From assembly GCF_001687625.2 (NCBI RefSeq), contig NZ_CP016538.2, forward strand, positions 1,456,501 to 1,520,500: DNA of 64,000 nucleotides, written 5' to 3'. The stretch is from Planococcus maritimus. Its GTDB lineage: Bacteria; Bacillota; Bacilli; Bacillales_A; Planococcaceae. The notes beneath the pieces are model-generated. The model had not been told where the DNA came from. It searched no databases and was given only the letters and a program-made list of their open reading frames with translations. Both the position numbers and the translations under genes were made by a program. Shown in pieces: positions 56,419 through 64,000 of this stretch (position 1 is its first letter; each line of letters starts with the position of its first letter).

Positions 56419-56462
56419 AAAACTTGGATTTCAAGGCATGGAAGCGTTCAAATAATTATTTT
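56419..56462 (+). promoter_or_regulatory. Candidate ComK box of the comG operon
   Basis: AAAA-N5-ATTT (56419-56431), 18 bases, then AAAT-N5-TTTT (56450-56462). The ComK consensus is two AAAA-N5-TTTT boxes separated by 8, 18 or 31 bases; here each box has one mismatch and the spacing is exactly 18. It is 11 bp upstream of the putative -35. Confidence 0.65.
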
Positions 56463-56473
56463 GGTATTTTCGA

Positions 56474-56502
56474 TTTTCAAGTGTCTGTCATGTGCTTATA
56501 CT
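56474..56502 (+). promoter_or_regulatory. Promoter of the comG operon
   Basis: TTTTCA (56474-56479), 17-bp spacer, TATACT (56497-56502), about 50 bp before comGA. A weak -35 fits an activator-dependent promoter. Confidence 0.6.
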
Positions 56503-56554
56503 AATGGGGAGCGGAGAGGCAGCCTCCGCAAGAAGACCCGGATAGGAGGTGACT

Positions 56555-57580
56555 ATGCAAGAGATAATTGAACGGCGATGCGTTGATTTATTGCATTCCG
56601 CCGTAGCAGAAAAAACCACAGATATTCATATCAGGCCAGAACCCCGCGACTACAGCATCACTTACCGCAGCTACCACCAGTTCAAGCCGGTGGCGAAAAT
56701 CCCCTTCGATTTAGGCGATCGCATGATTGCTTATTTCAAATACCTCTCTCTTTTGGACATGAGCGAAAAACGAAAACCCCAAACCGGCTCATTTCATCTC
56801 CAGATGGATGGCCACACCCACCATTTCCGTATTTCTACACTTCCTTCAGTTTTGACGAAAGAAAGCATTGTAATCCGTGTTATTCCCGATAGCACCGCTT
56901 TGTTTCTTGATGAATTAGCCGCCTTCCGCGATTCGGCCAGATTGCTTGAGAAACTGGCTGGCGAACGACAAGGCTTGATGCTACTAACCGGACCGACCGG
57001 CTGTGGCAAATCAACGACCTTGTATTCCTTATTGCGCCACTGCTCTGAACGGCTCAACCGCCACGTCATCACGCTCGAAGATCCGGTCGAACGTCAAAAT
57101 TCCGCGTTTCTGCAAATTCAAGTAAATGAAAAATCCGGCATGAATTATGCGACAGGCTTAAAAGCGATTTTAAGGCATGATCCGGACATCATCATGATCG
57201 GTGAAATCCGCGATGCCGAAACAGCTGAGATAGCCGTAAGGGCTGCCTTAACGGGGCATTTGGTGTTTTCGACGATTCATGCACGGCATTCGGTCGGCTG
57301 TCTCCACAGGCTCCACGATTTGGGCATTCCTTATGAAGATATGCTGCAGACTCTAATTGGCATTGCGGCACAGAAAATTGTACCGATGTACGAAGATTTG
57401 GACCAGCTCGAGACAAAGCACCGGGCACTCTATGAAATCTTATGCGATGAAAGTTTAGCGGATGCCATTCGTTCGGCGAAGCAGCAGCAGGAATACGAAC
57501 TTCCTGAACACCTATCGTTCGGTGGACAAATCCGAGAAGGAGTGAGGATCGGTGCGCTTCATGCAGGTTTTGAATGCTAA
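56555..57580 (+). CDS. comGA: Competence pseudopilus assembly ATPase ComGA
   Basis: A 341-residue GspE/PilB-type ATPase: Walker A GPTGCGKST, Walker B DPDIIMIGEIRDAETAEIA, and His box HLVFSTIHA. It drives assembly of the pseudopilus for DNA uptake. ATG at 56555 with ATAGGAGGTG. It overlaps comGB by about 29 bases. First of seven comG genes. Confidence 0.95.
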   Translation: MQEIIERRCVDLLHSAVAEKTTDIHIRPEPRDYSITYRSYHQFKPVAKIPFDLGDRMIAYFKYLSLLDMSEKRKPQTGSFHLQMDGHTHHFRISTLPSVLTKESIVIRVIPDSTALFLDELAAFRDSARLLEKLAGERQGLMLLTGPTGCGKSTTLYSLLRHCSERLNRHVITLEDPVERQNSAFLQIQVNEKSGMNYATGLKAILRHDPDIIMIGEIRDAETAEIAVRAALTGHLVFSTIHARHSVGCLHRLHDLGIPYEDMLQTLIGIAAQKIVPMYEDLDQLETKHRALYEILCDESLADAIRSAKQQQEYELPEHLSFGGQIREGVRIGALHAGFEC

Positions 57581-58595
57581 TCGATTGCCGTTTCGTGAGC
57601 GAGCCCAATTTCTGAGCAGGCTTTCGGTATTGATGTCGGAAGGGTATTTATTCCCCGTTGCCATGACGCTTCTGTTACCCATGCATACAACGCGCGCAGA
57701 CGAAGCGCTTGCCGGCATGGATCGTATCCTGAAGGGTGGAGGCAATGCCGCCGAAGTACTGAAATTTTTAGGGTTTCGTGAACGTGTGCTGTTTCCAGTC
57801 GAAATTGCCGAGTTTCATGGCAAGTTAGGCGAAGCGATTCAAGGCATTGCGGCGGGATTTAAACGAACAGAGGAGGTTCAGAAAAAACTGCGCAGCATCC
57901 TCATTTATCCGGTTTCGCTTTTAATTTTGACTGCCGCTTTATTCTTGTTTTTCAGAACCAATTACGTGCCCAATCTGACTGCCTTGATTTCTTCGCTGCA
58001 GCACGGTGATGAAGGTCAGGGAGTTCCGGTTTATTTGCTGCGAATTCCAGACCTGGCGATTGCCTTCTTTGTACTGGCGGCATTGCTCATTACGGGGTTT
58101 CGCATCTTTCTCAAGCGGCAGTCTATCGATCGCCAAATCGACTTGTTGATCAAACTGCCATTCATTGGACAAGTGATGCGGCTGTATTGGTCTCAGTTAG
58201 CTTCTAGGGAACTTGGGACTTTGTTGCATAGCGGCCTCTCGCTTCAGGAAGCATTGGGGCTCTTGAATCAACAACGTCATCACCCCATCATTGGCCGAAT
58301 CGCCGGAGCCTTGCACGAAGAGGTCAAAACCGGCCTTGCACTATCGTTCGCGGTGGAACGACATGCGTTTGCGGCGAATGACATGGCTGCATTCATTCGT
58401 CACGGTGAAGCGACAGGCATGCTCGGAAAAGAATTGATGCTCTATAGCGATGTATTGCTTGATCGAATGGAATTACAAGCCCAACGTTCATTGAAAATTA
58501 TCCAGCCCAGTTTTTTTGTGTTGATCGCCGTGTGCATTGTCGCCGCTTATTTGGCAATTTTGTTGCCGATGTATAATCTCGTCCATACCATATAA
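57552..58595 (+). CDS. comGB: Competence pseudopilus platform protein ComGB
   Basis: 347 residues, T2SF/PilC-type membrane platform with two homologous halves and three spans (near 120-140, 165-190 and 320-343). GTG at 57552 (GGAG upstream) or ATG at 57561 as start. It anchors the ATPase and pseudopilins. Confidence 0.92.
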   Translation: MRFMQVLNANRLPFRERAQFLSRLSVLMSEGYLFPVAMTLLLPMHTTRADEALAGMDRILKGGGNAAEVLKFLGFRERVLFPVEIAEFHGKLGEAIQGIAAGFKRTEEVQKKLRSILIYPVSLLILTAALFLFFRTNYVPNLTALISSLQHGDEGQGVPVYLLRIPDLAIAFFVLAALLITGFRIFLKRQSIDRQIDLLIKLPFIGQVMRLYWSQLASRELGTLLHSGLSLQEALGLLNQQRHHPIIGRIAGALHEEVKTGLALSFAVERHAFAANDMAAFIRHGEATGMLGKELMLYSDVLLDRMELQAQRSLKIIQPSFFVLIAVCIVAAYLAILLPMYNLVHTI

Positions 58596-58606
58596 GGAGG
58601 AATATC

Positions 58607-58924
58607 ATGAAACGATTAAAAAACCAAAGAGGCTTTACGCTCATTGAGATGTTGATTGTCATGTTGATTATTACGGTGTTGATTGCCATCGCGATCCCGA
58701 ATGTTTCAAAGCAGACTTCATCAGTCGATGATAAAGGCTGTAAGGCTTTTGTTCAGATGGTGCAGGGTCAAGTAGAATCTTACCGCATGGATAAAAAAGT
58801 GGTGCCGACAATGGCTCAATTGTTGGCAGAGGATTACTTGAAAGAAGGTAATACCAGTTGTCCTAACGGAGAGGTGATCAATATTTCGGCTGAGGGCGTG
58901 GTGAGCTCATCGAAAGGATCGTAA
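58607..58924 (+). CDS. comGC: Major competence pseudopilin ComGC
   Basis: 105 residues. Prepilin leader NQRG followed by FTLIEMLIVMLIITVLIAIA, the type IV pilin N-terminal helix cut by ComC after the Gly. Two Cys (CKAF, SCPN) could form the disulfide known for ComGC. AAGGAGGAA before ATG. Confidence 0.96.
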   Translation: MKRLKNQRGFTLIEMLIVMLIITVLIAIAIPNVSKQTSSVDDKGCKAFVQMVQGQVESYRMDKKVVPTMAQLLAEDYLKEGNTSCPNGEVINISAEGVVSSSKGS

Positions 58925-59352
58925 AAAGCAGTTCAGGCTTTACCTTACTTGAAATGCTGTTGGTCTTGATGGTGGTGGGTATCGGTGCTTCGCTTGTCAT
59001 AGCCTCGGCTGCCCCGCTCGAAAAAAAGCGTGAAGAAGATCGTTTTTTTGCATTGTTGGAGCAAGACATCCATTATGCGCAAAGTCAAAGTTATGCACAA
59101 AAGACGTCGGTGATGCTGGTTTTTTGGGACAATAAACTAGGCTATGAGGTGATGTATAGTTTGAGTCGGCCAATATATGCCAGGTCGATACCGAAGTCAG
59201 TCACTTTGACCAAGGCCAGCAACATCAGCGTCGTGCATTTCACACCGAGCGGATCGATCTTCCAGCCAGGCACGATGCGCTTTTCGACCAGCAGCGGCGA
59301 AAGGACGGTGACCATCCATCTTGGCAAAGGGCGTGTGGTGGTTTCGAAATAA
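58909..59352 (+). CDS. comGD: Minor competence pseudopilin ComGD (start codon non-canonical or uncertain)
   Basis: The prepilin motif SSSGFTLLEMLLVLMVVG and the rest of ComGD are in one frame, but the first ATG (58954) lies inside the hydrophobic helix after the motif. Between the in-frame TGA at 58891 and the motif there is no ATG, GTG or TTG. ATC at 58909 or 58918 is the nearest non-standard choice, giving about 147 residues, close to B. subtilis ComGD (143). The gene overlaps the comGC stop (58922-58924), so coupling or reinitiation may be used. The body (about 60-147) is a normal pseudopilin domain. Confidence 0.75.
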   Translation: MERIVKSSSGFTLLEMLLVLMVVGIGASLVIASAAPLEKKREEDRFFALLEQDIHYAQSQSYAQKTSVMLVFWDNKLGYEVMYSLSRPIYARSIPKSVTLTKASNISVVHFTPSGSIFQPGTMRFSTSSGERTVTIHLGKGRVVVSK

Positions 59353-59638
59353 TCAGGGCATTTCCATGGCAGAAACAATGCTCAGCCTGTTTATGGTATT
59401 TCTCGTATTCGGGTCTTTACTGCCTCTAGCACACGAGATGCACGTGCGGCTAGAGCTGAAAAAAGAGCGCCTTGTGGCTTATGAGACATTGCATGAAGCA
59501 GCAAGGACCATCGCCTCGACTGGCCGTACAGAAGGACAGCGCTCTGTCAACGGGATCCTATATTCTTGGCAGGCTGACGGTCATTGTGTGGAATATGTGA
59601 ATTTTAAAGGAAAGCAGGAACACTTATGCGTCGAGTGA
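59321..59638 (+). CDS. comGE: Minor competence pseudopilin ComGE
   Basis: About 105 residues. NNQGISMAETMLSLFMVFLVFG is a degenerate prepilin motif (Gly-Ile-Ser in place of Gly-Phe-Thr, with the +5 Glu kept). TTG at 59321 or GTG at 59333 as start; neither has a good ribosome-binding site. Overlaps comGD by 32 bases and comGF by 13. Confidence 0.8.
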   Translation: MAKGVWWFRNNQGISMAETMLSLFMVFLVFGSLLPLAHEMHVRLELKKERLVAYETLHEAARTIASTGRTEGQRSVNGILYSWQADGHCVEYVNFKGKQEHLCVE

Positions 59639-60066
59639 CGATCCGCTCTTCAGCTGGATTCACATTTTTAGATAGCCTCATGGAAATAGTGGCTTTGTCA
59701 ATTATGCTTCCACTTGCAGCGATGTTCTATCTGTTTGGCTCACAATATTTGGTGGACTTAGATTCTGCTGAGACAGAATATCGGCTATTCAGTCTAGAGT
59801 TGCAGCAATATCTAGACGGCAGCCAGCAAGTTTTTATTACGCGAGATGGCAAAGGCGTGCACATCGTACGGCAGGATGGTGTCTACGATATTGAATTGTA
59901 TGGCACAGTTGTGCGCAAGCGAAAAGGCCAACTAGGTCATGAAATTATGCTGACTAATGTGAAGGGAGGTGAATTTCAACTGGTAGGCAAGCGTTTGGCG
60001 ATCGAGCTGGAATTCCATAGCGGTGCTAAAGAGGAGGCAGATTATGCGCTTTTGCTTTCTGACTAG
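59626..60066 (+). CDS. comGF: Minor competence pseudopilin ComGF
   Basis: 146 residues. SSAGFTFLDSLMEIVALSIM prepilin-like start (Asp in place of the usual Glu at +5), then a ComGF-type domain with YLDGSQQVFI. ATG with AAGGAAAGCAGG. Overlaps comGG by 23 bases. Confidence 0.85.
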   Translation: MRRVTIRSSAGFTFLDSLMEIVALSIMLPLAAMFYLFGSQYLVDLDSAETEYRLFSLELQQYLDGSQQVFITRDGKGVHIVRQDGVYDIELYGTVVRKRKGQLGHEIMLTNVKGGEFQLVGKRLAIELEFHSGAKEEADYALLLSD

Positions 60067-60247
60067 CCAGTCCGGGGTAGTATATCCATTGTCCTTAGTG
60101 TTTTTTCTGTCTGCATTGACGTTGCTGTCCCACATGGGCATGCTCTATACGATCGAATATCAGACTTATGATAGTTTGGAAAATGTTCATAGAAATGCTA
60201 CTATACAACTACTGATGGAAATTGGGCAAAATAAAATCCCTAAGTAG
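60044..60247 (+). CDS. comGG: Short ComGG-like competence protein
   Basis: 67 residues. SGVVYPLSLVFFLSALTLLS aligns with the N-terminal helix of ComGG, but the protein stops at about half of the B. subtilis length (124). A real AGAGGAGGC precedes the ATG at 60044. No remnant of the missing C-terminal half follows, since aroK begins 20 bp later. Assignment rests on position and the N-terminus. Confidence 0.7.
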   Translation: MRFCFLTSQSGVVYPLSLVFFLSALTLLSHMGMLYTIEYQTYDSLENVHRNATIQLLMEIGQNKIPK

Positions 60248-60266
60248 GGTAGTACGGGTGGGAGCA

Positions 60267-60779
60267 ATGAACAGAATATATTTGATCGGTTTTATGGGCT
60301 GCGGCAAAAGCGCGATAGGCAGGCGGCTAAGCTTTTTATTGAAAATGCCTTACTACGATATGGACAAGGAAATCGTCCGTCAACTGGGCATGACGATCCC
60401 TGAGATTTTCGAACGGTTCGGCGAAGATTATTTCAGAGACCTTGAAACAAAATTTTTGCAAAATTTGCAACAGGAGCAATGCATCATTTCTACAGGTGGC
60501 GGGGTCACAATGCGCAAAGTGAATCAGCGGATAATGCGCCAGACGGGGCTCGTGTTGTTTTTGGATGCGCCTTTTAAGGAGATTTGGCGGCGTATCCATA
60601 AAGATCCCAACCGCCCAATCGTCAGACGCTCGACGCGCGAAGAGATTGAAGCGCTCCATAAAGCGCGATACCGTGATTATAAACGGACAGCGCATATTAC
60701 GATCCGAACCGAACATCGCTCATTGCGGCAGATTACCCAGTATGCCGCGTTTCAAGTCAAACGCTTAAAAAACGAATGA
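60267..60779 (+). CDS. aroK: Shikimate kinase
   Basis: A 170-residue kinase. Walker A GFMGCGKSAIGRRL, shikimate-binding DMDKEI and STGGGVTMR, and lid region NRPIVRRSTREE. It makes shikimate-3-phosphate in aromatic amino acid synthesis. ATG at 60267; GGGTGGGAG precedes it. It follows comGG closely and may be read from the comG transcript. Confidence 0.94.
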   Translation: MNRIYLIGFMGCGKSAIGRRLSFLLKMPYYDMDKEIVRQLGMTIPEIFERFGEDYFRDLETKFLQNLQQEQCIISTGGGVTMRKVNQRIMRQTGLVLFLDAPFKEIWRRIHKDPNRPIVRRSTREEIEALHKARYRDYKRTAHITIRTEHRSLRQITQYAAFQVKRLKNE

Positions 60780-60919
60780 TTTATAAGTTTTAAACACGAA
60801 TATTCGTTTTTGAAGCAATAAGGTAAAAAAGATTGCGCTTTCGTCGATTCAATGTTAGGATGTAGTCGAAGTTATACTATTCTGTATAGCGGGATGGACC
60901 AATTCAACATTGATTTGGG

Positions 60920-61085
60920 CGGATGAGTGTACGGGGAGAGAACGCAGCAGCGTCGCCGAAGGAGCAAATGATTCGTCATGAATCTCTCAGGCAAAAAGAC
61001 TCGTACAGGACGCATCTCTGGAGAACGCTGCTGATACGCAGCTACCGATGAGGAAAGCCGTTATGGTAAACTTTCAGGTGCCAGG
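60920..61085 (+). promoter_or_regulatory. Tandem glycine riboswitch upstream of gcvT
   Basis: Two aptamers in series. The first runs from GGGGAGAGAACGC through GCCGAAGGAGCAA to TCTCTCAGGCAAAAAGAC. The second runs from TCTCTGGAGAACGC through ACCGATGAGGAAAGCC to AACTTTCAGGTGCCAGGACAG. These blocks are the hallmark conserved parts of the gcvT RNA. It fills most of the 381-bp gap between aroK and gcvT; glycine binding would prevent the terminator that follows. Confidence 0.95.
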
Positions 61086-61132
61086 ACAGAGAATTCCCTT
61101 TTTTTAAAAAAGGGGATTTTCTGTCCTTTTTA
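61083..61132 (+). terminator. Expression-platform terminator of the glycine riboswitch
   Basis: AGGACAGA.AA.CCC... / GGGG.TTTTCTGTCCT is a long stem ending in TTTTT. Its 5' arm overlaps the end of aptamer 2, so folding is mutually exclusive. Confidence 0.88.
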
Positions 61133-61160
61133 CGTGCTTTGAAAACAGGAGGGAAAAAGA

Positions 61161-62261
61161 TTGGGACAATTGAAGCGAACACCTTTGTTTGACTCGTATG
61201 CCCGCTATGGCGGAAAAACGATCGATTTCGGCGGATGGGAATTGCCGGTGCAATTTTCTTCTATCAAAGACGAGCACGAAGCGGTCCGGACAAAAGCCGG
61301 ATTGTTTGATGTCTCGCATATGGGCGAGATTTTTGTATCGGGCCCAGACAGTCTACCTTATTTGCAGAAACTGCTAACCAATGACGTTTCGAAGCTGCAA
61401 GACGGCCAAGCGCAATACACGGCGATGTGCTACGAAGATGGAGGTACTATAGACGATTTGCTTACCTATAAACTTGGCGATGATCGCTACTTGCTGGTAG
61501 TCAATGCATCGAACATCGACAAGGATTTCAATTGGATGCAAGAGCAACTTGAAGGCCAAGTCGAACTTGACAATGCATCCGAGCGATTCGGCCTGCTCGC
61601 GCTCCAAGGGCCGCTTGCCGAAAATGTGTTAAGCCAATTAACGGAAGAAGAGTTATCGTCCATCCGCCCGTTCCGCTTTAAAGAGCGCGTGGAAGTGGCA
61701 GGCCAAGAAGTATTGGTCTCACGCACAGGCTATACGGGTGAAGATGGTTTTGAAATTTACGGAAGCCCTGAAGCTGTTACTATTTTGTGGGATCGGATCC
61801 TTGAAGCAGGTGAGTCAACAGGTATCGTACCGGCAGGGTTAGGCGCCCGCGATACACTGCGCTTTGAAGCGGGTCTTGCGCTGTACGGGCAAGAGTTGTC
61901 TAAAGACATTACACCACTAGAAGCGGGAATCGGTTTTGCGGTCAAACTGAAAAAAGATGCAGATTTTATCGGGAAACAGGCTTTGGTGGACCAAAAAGAA
62001 GCTGGAGTTCCGCGTAAATCCGTTGGTATTGAAATGATTGATAAGGGAATCCCGCGCCACGGCTACGCTGTTTACAAAGATGACGCCAAAATCGGCGAAG
62101 TCACTACCGGCACACAGTCACCGACCTTGAAGAAAAATATCGGGTTGGCTTTGCTCGATGTGGAGCACAACGAGCTCGGCACGGAAGTGGAAGTGGAAAT
62201 TCGCAACAAGCGCCTGAAAGCACAAATTGTCGCAGCGCCATTTTACAAACGCTCTAAATAA
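61161..62261 (+). CDS. gcvT: Glycine cleavage system T protein (aminomethyltransferase)
   Basis: 366 residues. [22 protein letters not shown] and [13 protein letters not shown] are family signatures for folate binding and catalysis. It moves the aminomethyl carbon to tetrahydrofolate. TTG start with AGGAGGGA six bases upstream. First gene of the riboswitch-controlled gcvT-gcvPA-gcvPB operon. Confidence 0.97.
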   Translation: MGQLKRTPLFDSYARYGGKTIDFGGWELPVQFSSIKDEHEAVRTKAGLFDVSHMGEIFVSGPDSLPYLQKLLTNDVSKLQDGQAQYTAMCYEDGGTIDDLLTYKLGDDRYLLVVNASNIDKDFNWMQEQLEGQVELDNASERFGLLALQGPLAENVLSQLTEEELSSIRPFRFKERVEVAGQEVLVSRTGYTGEDGFEIYGSPEAVTILWDRILEAGESTGIVPAGLGARDTLRFEAGLALYGQELSKDITPLEAGIGFAVKLKKDADFIGKQALVDQKEAGVPRKSVGIEMIDKGIPRHGYAVYKDDAKIGEVTTGTQSPTLKKNIGLALLDVEHNELGTEVEVEIRNKRLKAQIVAAPFYKRSK

Positions 62262-62285
62262 TCCGACTAAAGAAGGGGACTGCAC

Positions 62286-63656
62286 ATGATGAAACATCGC
62301 TATCTACCAATGACTTCCCAAGATGAAAAAGACATGCTCGAGACGATCGGCGTCCAATCGATCGACGAATTGTTTTCAGACATTCCTGAAAAAGTACGTT
62401 TTAAAGGCGAATACAACATCAAGCCTGCCAAGTCTGAATCGGCTTTGACAAAAGAATTGGCACAGCTTGCTGGCAAGAATGCAGATTCGGCACGCTACGC
62501 TTCTTTTCTAGGCGCAGGCGTTTACGATCATTACAAGCCAATCATTGTTGATCACGTCATTTCCCGTTCTGAATTCTACACAGCCTATACGCCGTACCAA
62601 CCGGAAATTTCTCAAGGGGAATTGCAAGCCATTTTCGAGTTTCAGACGATGATCGCTGAAATCACCGGCATGGATATCGCAAACTCTTCCATGTATGACG
62701 GTGGCACTGCACTTGCGGAAGCCGGCATGCTGGCAGCCGGGCAAACGCGCCGCAAGAAAATCCTTGTCTCCCGTGCCGTCCATCCAGAGTCAAGAGATGT
62801 GGTACGGACGTATGCGCTCGGCCAATCAATCGATGTGGTGGAGATTCCGTTGAAAGACGGCCGCACAGACATCGATGCATTAAAAGAGATGGTCGATGAA
62901 AACACGGCGACCGTCATGGTCCAATACCCAAACTTTTTCGGCCAAGTAGAGAACTTGAAAGAAATCGAACCAATTGTCCACGAAGCCGGCGCTTTGTTCA
63001 CGGTGTCATCGAATCCGTTGGCACTTGGTGCACTTACGCCTCCAGGTAAATTCGGTGCTGATATCACGGTAGGCGATGCCCAGCCATTTGGCATTCCTGA
63101 AGCGTTTGGCGGCCCCCATTGCGGCTATTTCGCTGTCACACAGAAATTGATGCGAAAAGTTCCAGGACGCCTTGTCGGCGAAACAACAGACGATGAAGGC
63201 AGACGTGGCTTCGTGTTGACCTTGCAAGCGCGTGAACAGCATATCCGCCGCGATAAAGCGACGTCGAATATTTGCTCGAACCAAGCTTTGAATGCCCTTG
63301 CGGCTTCTGTCGCCATGACCGCGCTTGGCAAGGAAGGCACAAAAGAGATTGCGGTGCAGAATATCGCCAAGACGCAATATATGAAGCAGCAGCTGATGAA
63401 ATCTGGTCTTAAAATTGCTTTTGCTGGCGCTCACTTTAACGAAATTGCCGTCAAGATTGGTTCATCGGTTAAGGAATTGAATGCAGCCTTGTTTGAAAAA
63501 GGCATGATCGGCGGCTATGACCTCGGCTTGAGCTACGATGAACTACAAGGGCATATGCTGATTGCAGTCACTGAACAGCGTTCTAAAGAAGAAATCGACG
63601 CGTTTGTACAAGTAATCGATGCATACGTGCGAGAAATGGAGGCTTCCCATGCATAA
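62286..63656 (+). CDS. gcvPA: Glycine dehydrogenase (decarboxylating) subunit 1
   Basis: 456 residues, N-terminal half of P protein in the split form. It begins [17 protein letters not shown] (second Met at 62289 equally possible) and contains the [10 protein letters not shown] and [16 protein letters not shown] motifs. It pairs with GcvPB to decarboxylate glycine. Overlaps gcvPB by eight bases. Confidence 0.96.
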   Translation: MMKHRYLPMTSQDEKDMLETIGVQSIDELFSDIPEKVRFKGEYNIKPAKSESALTKELAQLAGKNADSARYASFLGAGVYDHYKPIIVDHVISRSEFYTAYTPYQPEISQGELQAIFEFQTMIAEITGMDIANSSMYDGGTALAEAGMLAAGQTRRKKILVSRAVHPESRDVVRTYALGQSIDVVEIPLKDGRTDIDALKEMVDENTATVMVQYPNFFGQVENLKEIEPIVHEAGALFTVSSNPLALGALTPPGKFGADITVGDAQPFGIPEAFGGPHCGYFAVTQKLMRKVPGRLVGETTDDEGRRGFVLTLQAREQHIRRDKATSNICSNQALNALAASVAMTALGKEGTKEIAVQNIAKTQYMKQQLMKSGLKIAFAGAHFNEIAVKIGSSVKELNAALFEKGMIGGYDLGLSYDELQGHMLIAVTEQRSKEEIDAFVQVIDAYVREMEASHA

Positions 63657-64000
63657 AGACAACCAGCCACTCATTTTTGAAATGACTAAACAAGGGCGCG
63701 TCGGCTATAGCTTGCCGGAACTAGATGTGCCGCAAGTGGATTTGACTGAATTGCTCGGCGAGGAACTGGTTCGCGACGAGTTTGCAGAACTGCCGGAAGT
63801 ATCGGAACTCGATATCATGCGCCATTACACGGCATTGTCTAAACGCAACCATGGCGTCGATTCTGGATTCTATCCGCTCGGCTCGTGCACGATGAAATAC
63901 AATCCGAAGATCAATGAATCCGTTGCACGCTTCTCCGGGTTCGCAAATATCCACCCATTACAGGAAGAATCGACTGTTCAAGGGGCAATGGAATTGATGT
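63649..64000 (+). CDS. gcvPB: Glycine dehydrogenase (decarboxylating) subunit 2, 5' part (cut by window end)
   Basis: The frame opens at ATG 63649 (GGAGG upstream in gcvPA) and is still open at the last base, so 117 residues are visible. They match the start of Gcv[27 protein letters not shown] is nearly invariant (shown here as one span of the family, with key residues GSCTMKYNP). The PLP lysine is further downstream, outside the window. Confidence 0.93.
   Translation, partial: MHKDNQPLIFEMTKQGRVGYSLPELDVPQVDLTELLGEELVRDEFAELPEVSELDIMRHYTALSKRNHGVDSGFYPLGSCTMKYNPKINESVARFSGFANIHPLQEESTVQGAMELM

Noticed and set aside
58918-58930. Programmed -1 frameshift joining comGC to comGD
   Set aside because: Only five A in a row and no canonical slippery heptamer, and a fused pseudopilin pair would not be cleavable in the normal way; kept as a remote option in the comGD finding.

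Overview
The window looks like a chromosomal core region of a low-to-mid GC Gram-positive bacterium of the Bacillales. The closest fit is the non-sporulating Planococcus/Planomicrobium group of the Planococcaceae. Gene order follows the Bacillus subtilis stretch comEC-holA-rpsT-lepA-hemW-hrcA-grpE-dnaK-dnaJ ... dnaG-sigA ... sodA-pbpA-pst ... comG-gcv almost step for step, but the sporulation genes expected in that stretch (gpr, spoIIP, yqfC, yqfD) are missing. The genus call is inference from synteny, protein sequence and those losses. I saw no rRNA, tRNA, CRISPR array, prophage or transposase gene.

Layout. 1-6.7 kb: 3' end of comEC, yqzM, holA, rpsT, lepA, hemW. 5.6-10.5 kb: CIRCE-controlled hrcA-grpE-dnaK-dnaJ chaperone operon. 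10.5-13.3 kb: prmA, rsmE, deoC, rpsU. 13.4-16.4 kb: nfeD-floA-hypothetical envelope-stress operon behind a near-ideal sigma-W promoter. 16.5-23.1 kb: phoH, pgpH, ybeY, dgkA, cdd, era, recO. 23.1-29.5 kb: glyQS with a T-box, divergent ccpN-ppsR, then dnaG-sigA. 29.6-36.6 kb: acyl-CoA dehydrogenase with a cre site, cccA, trmK, Nif3-like protein, ispH, cshB, nfo. 36.7-38.9 kb: zinc uptake operon znuC-znuB-zur with a Zur-box-like operator. 39.2-44.8 kb: yqfW-like nucleotidase, ispG, a DUF1189-like protein, nptA, a DUF456 protein, sodA. 44.9-51.7 kb: pbpA and the pstSCAB-phoU phosphate regulon behind a four-repeat PhoP box. 51.8-56.3 kb: rpmG, 5-formyl-THF cyclo-ligase, yqgQ, ltaS and small membrane proteins. 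56.4-60.8 kb: the seven-gene comG pseudopilus operon with a ComK-like box, then aroK. 60.9-64 kb: tandem glycine riboswitch and gcvT-gcvPA-gcvPB, cut by the window edge.

The most unusual structure is a 237-bp non-coding element present twice in opposite orientations (17519-17755 and 38920-39156). Both copies sit exactly inside a rho-independent terminator, and the terminator hairpin is duplicated on each side as a direct repeat of about 30 bp. The element has a strongly conserved 160-bp core, a variable segment of about 58 bp, a conserved 18-bp end and imperfect terminal inverted repeats. It looks like a non-autonomous mobile element (MITE-like) that targets terminator stem-loops. Other points of interest are comGD without any canonical start codon before its prepilin motif, a half-length ComGG, and unusually readable operators (sigma-W, CIRCE, PhoP, Zur, cre, ComK, T-box, glycine riboswitch) in one 64-kb stretch.
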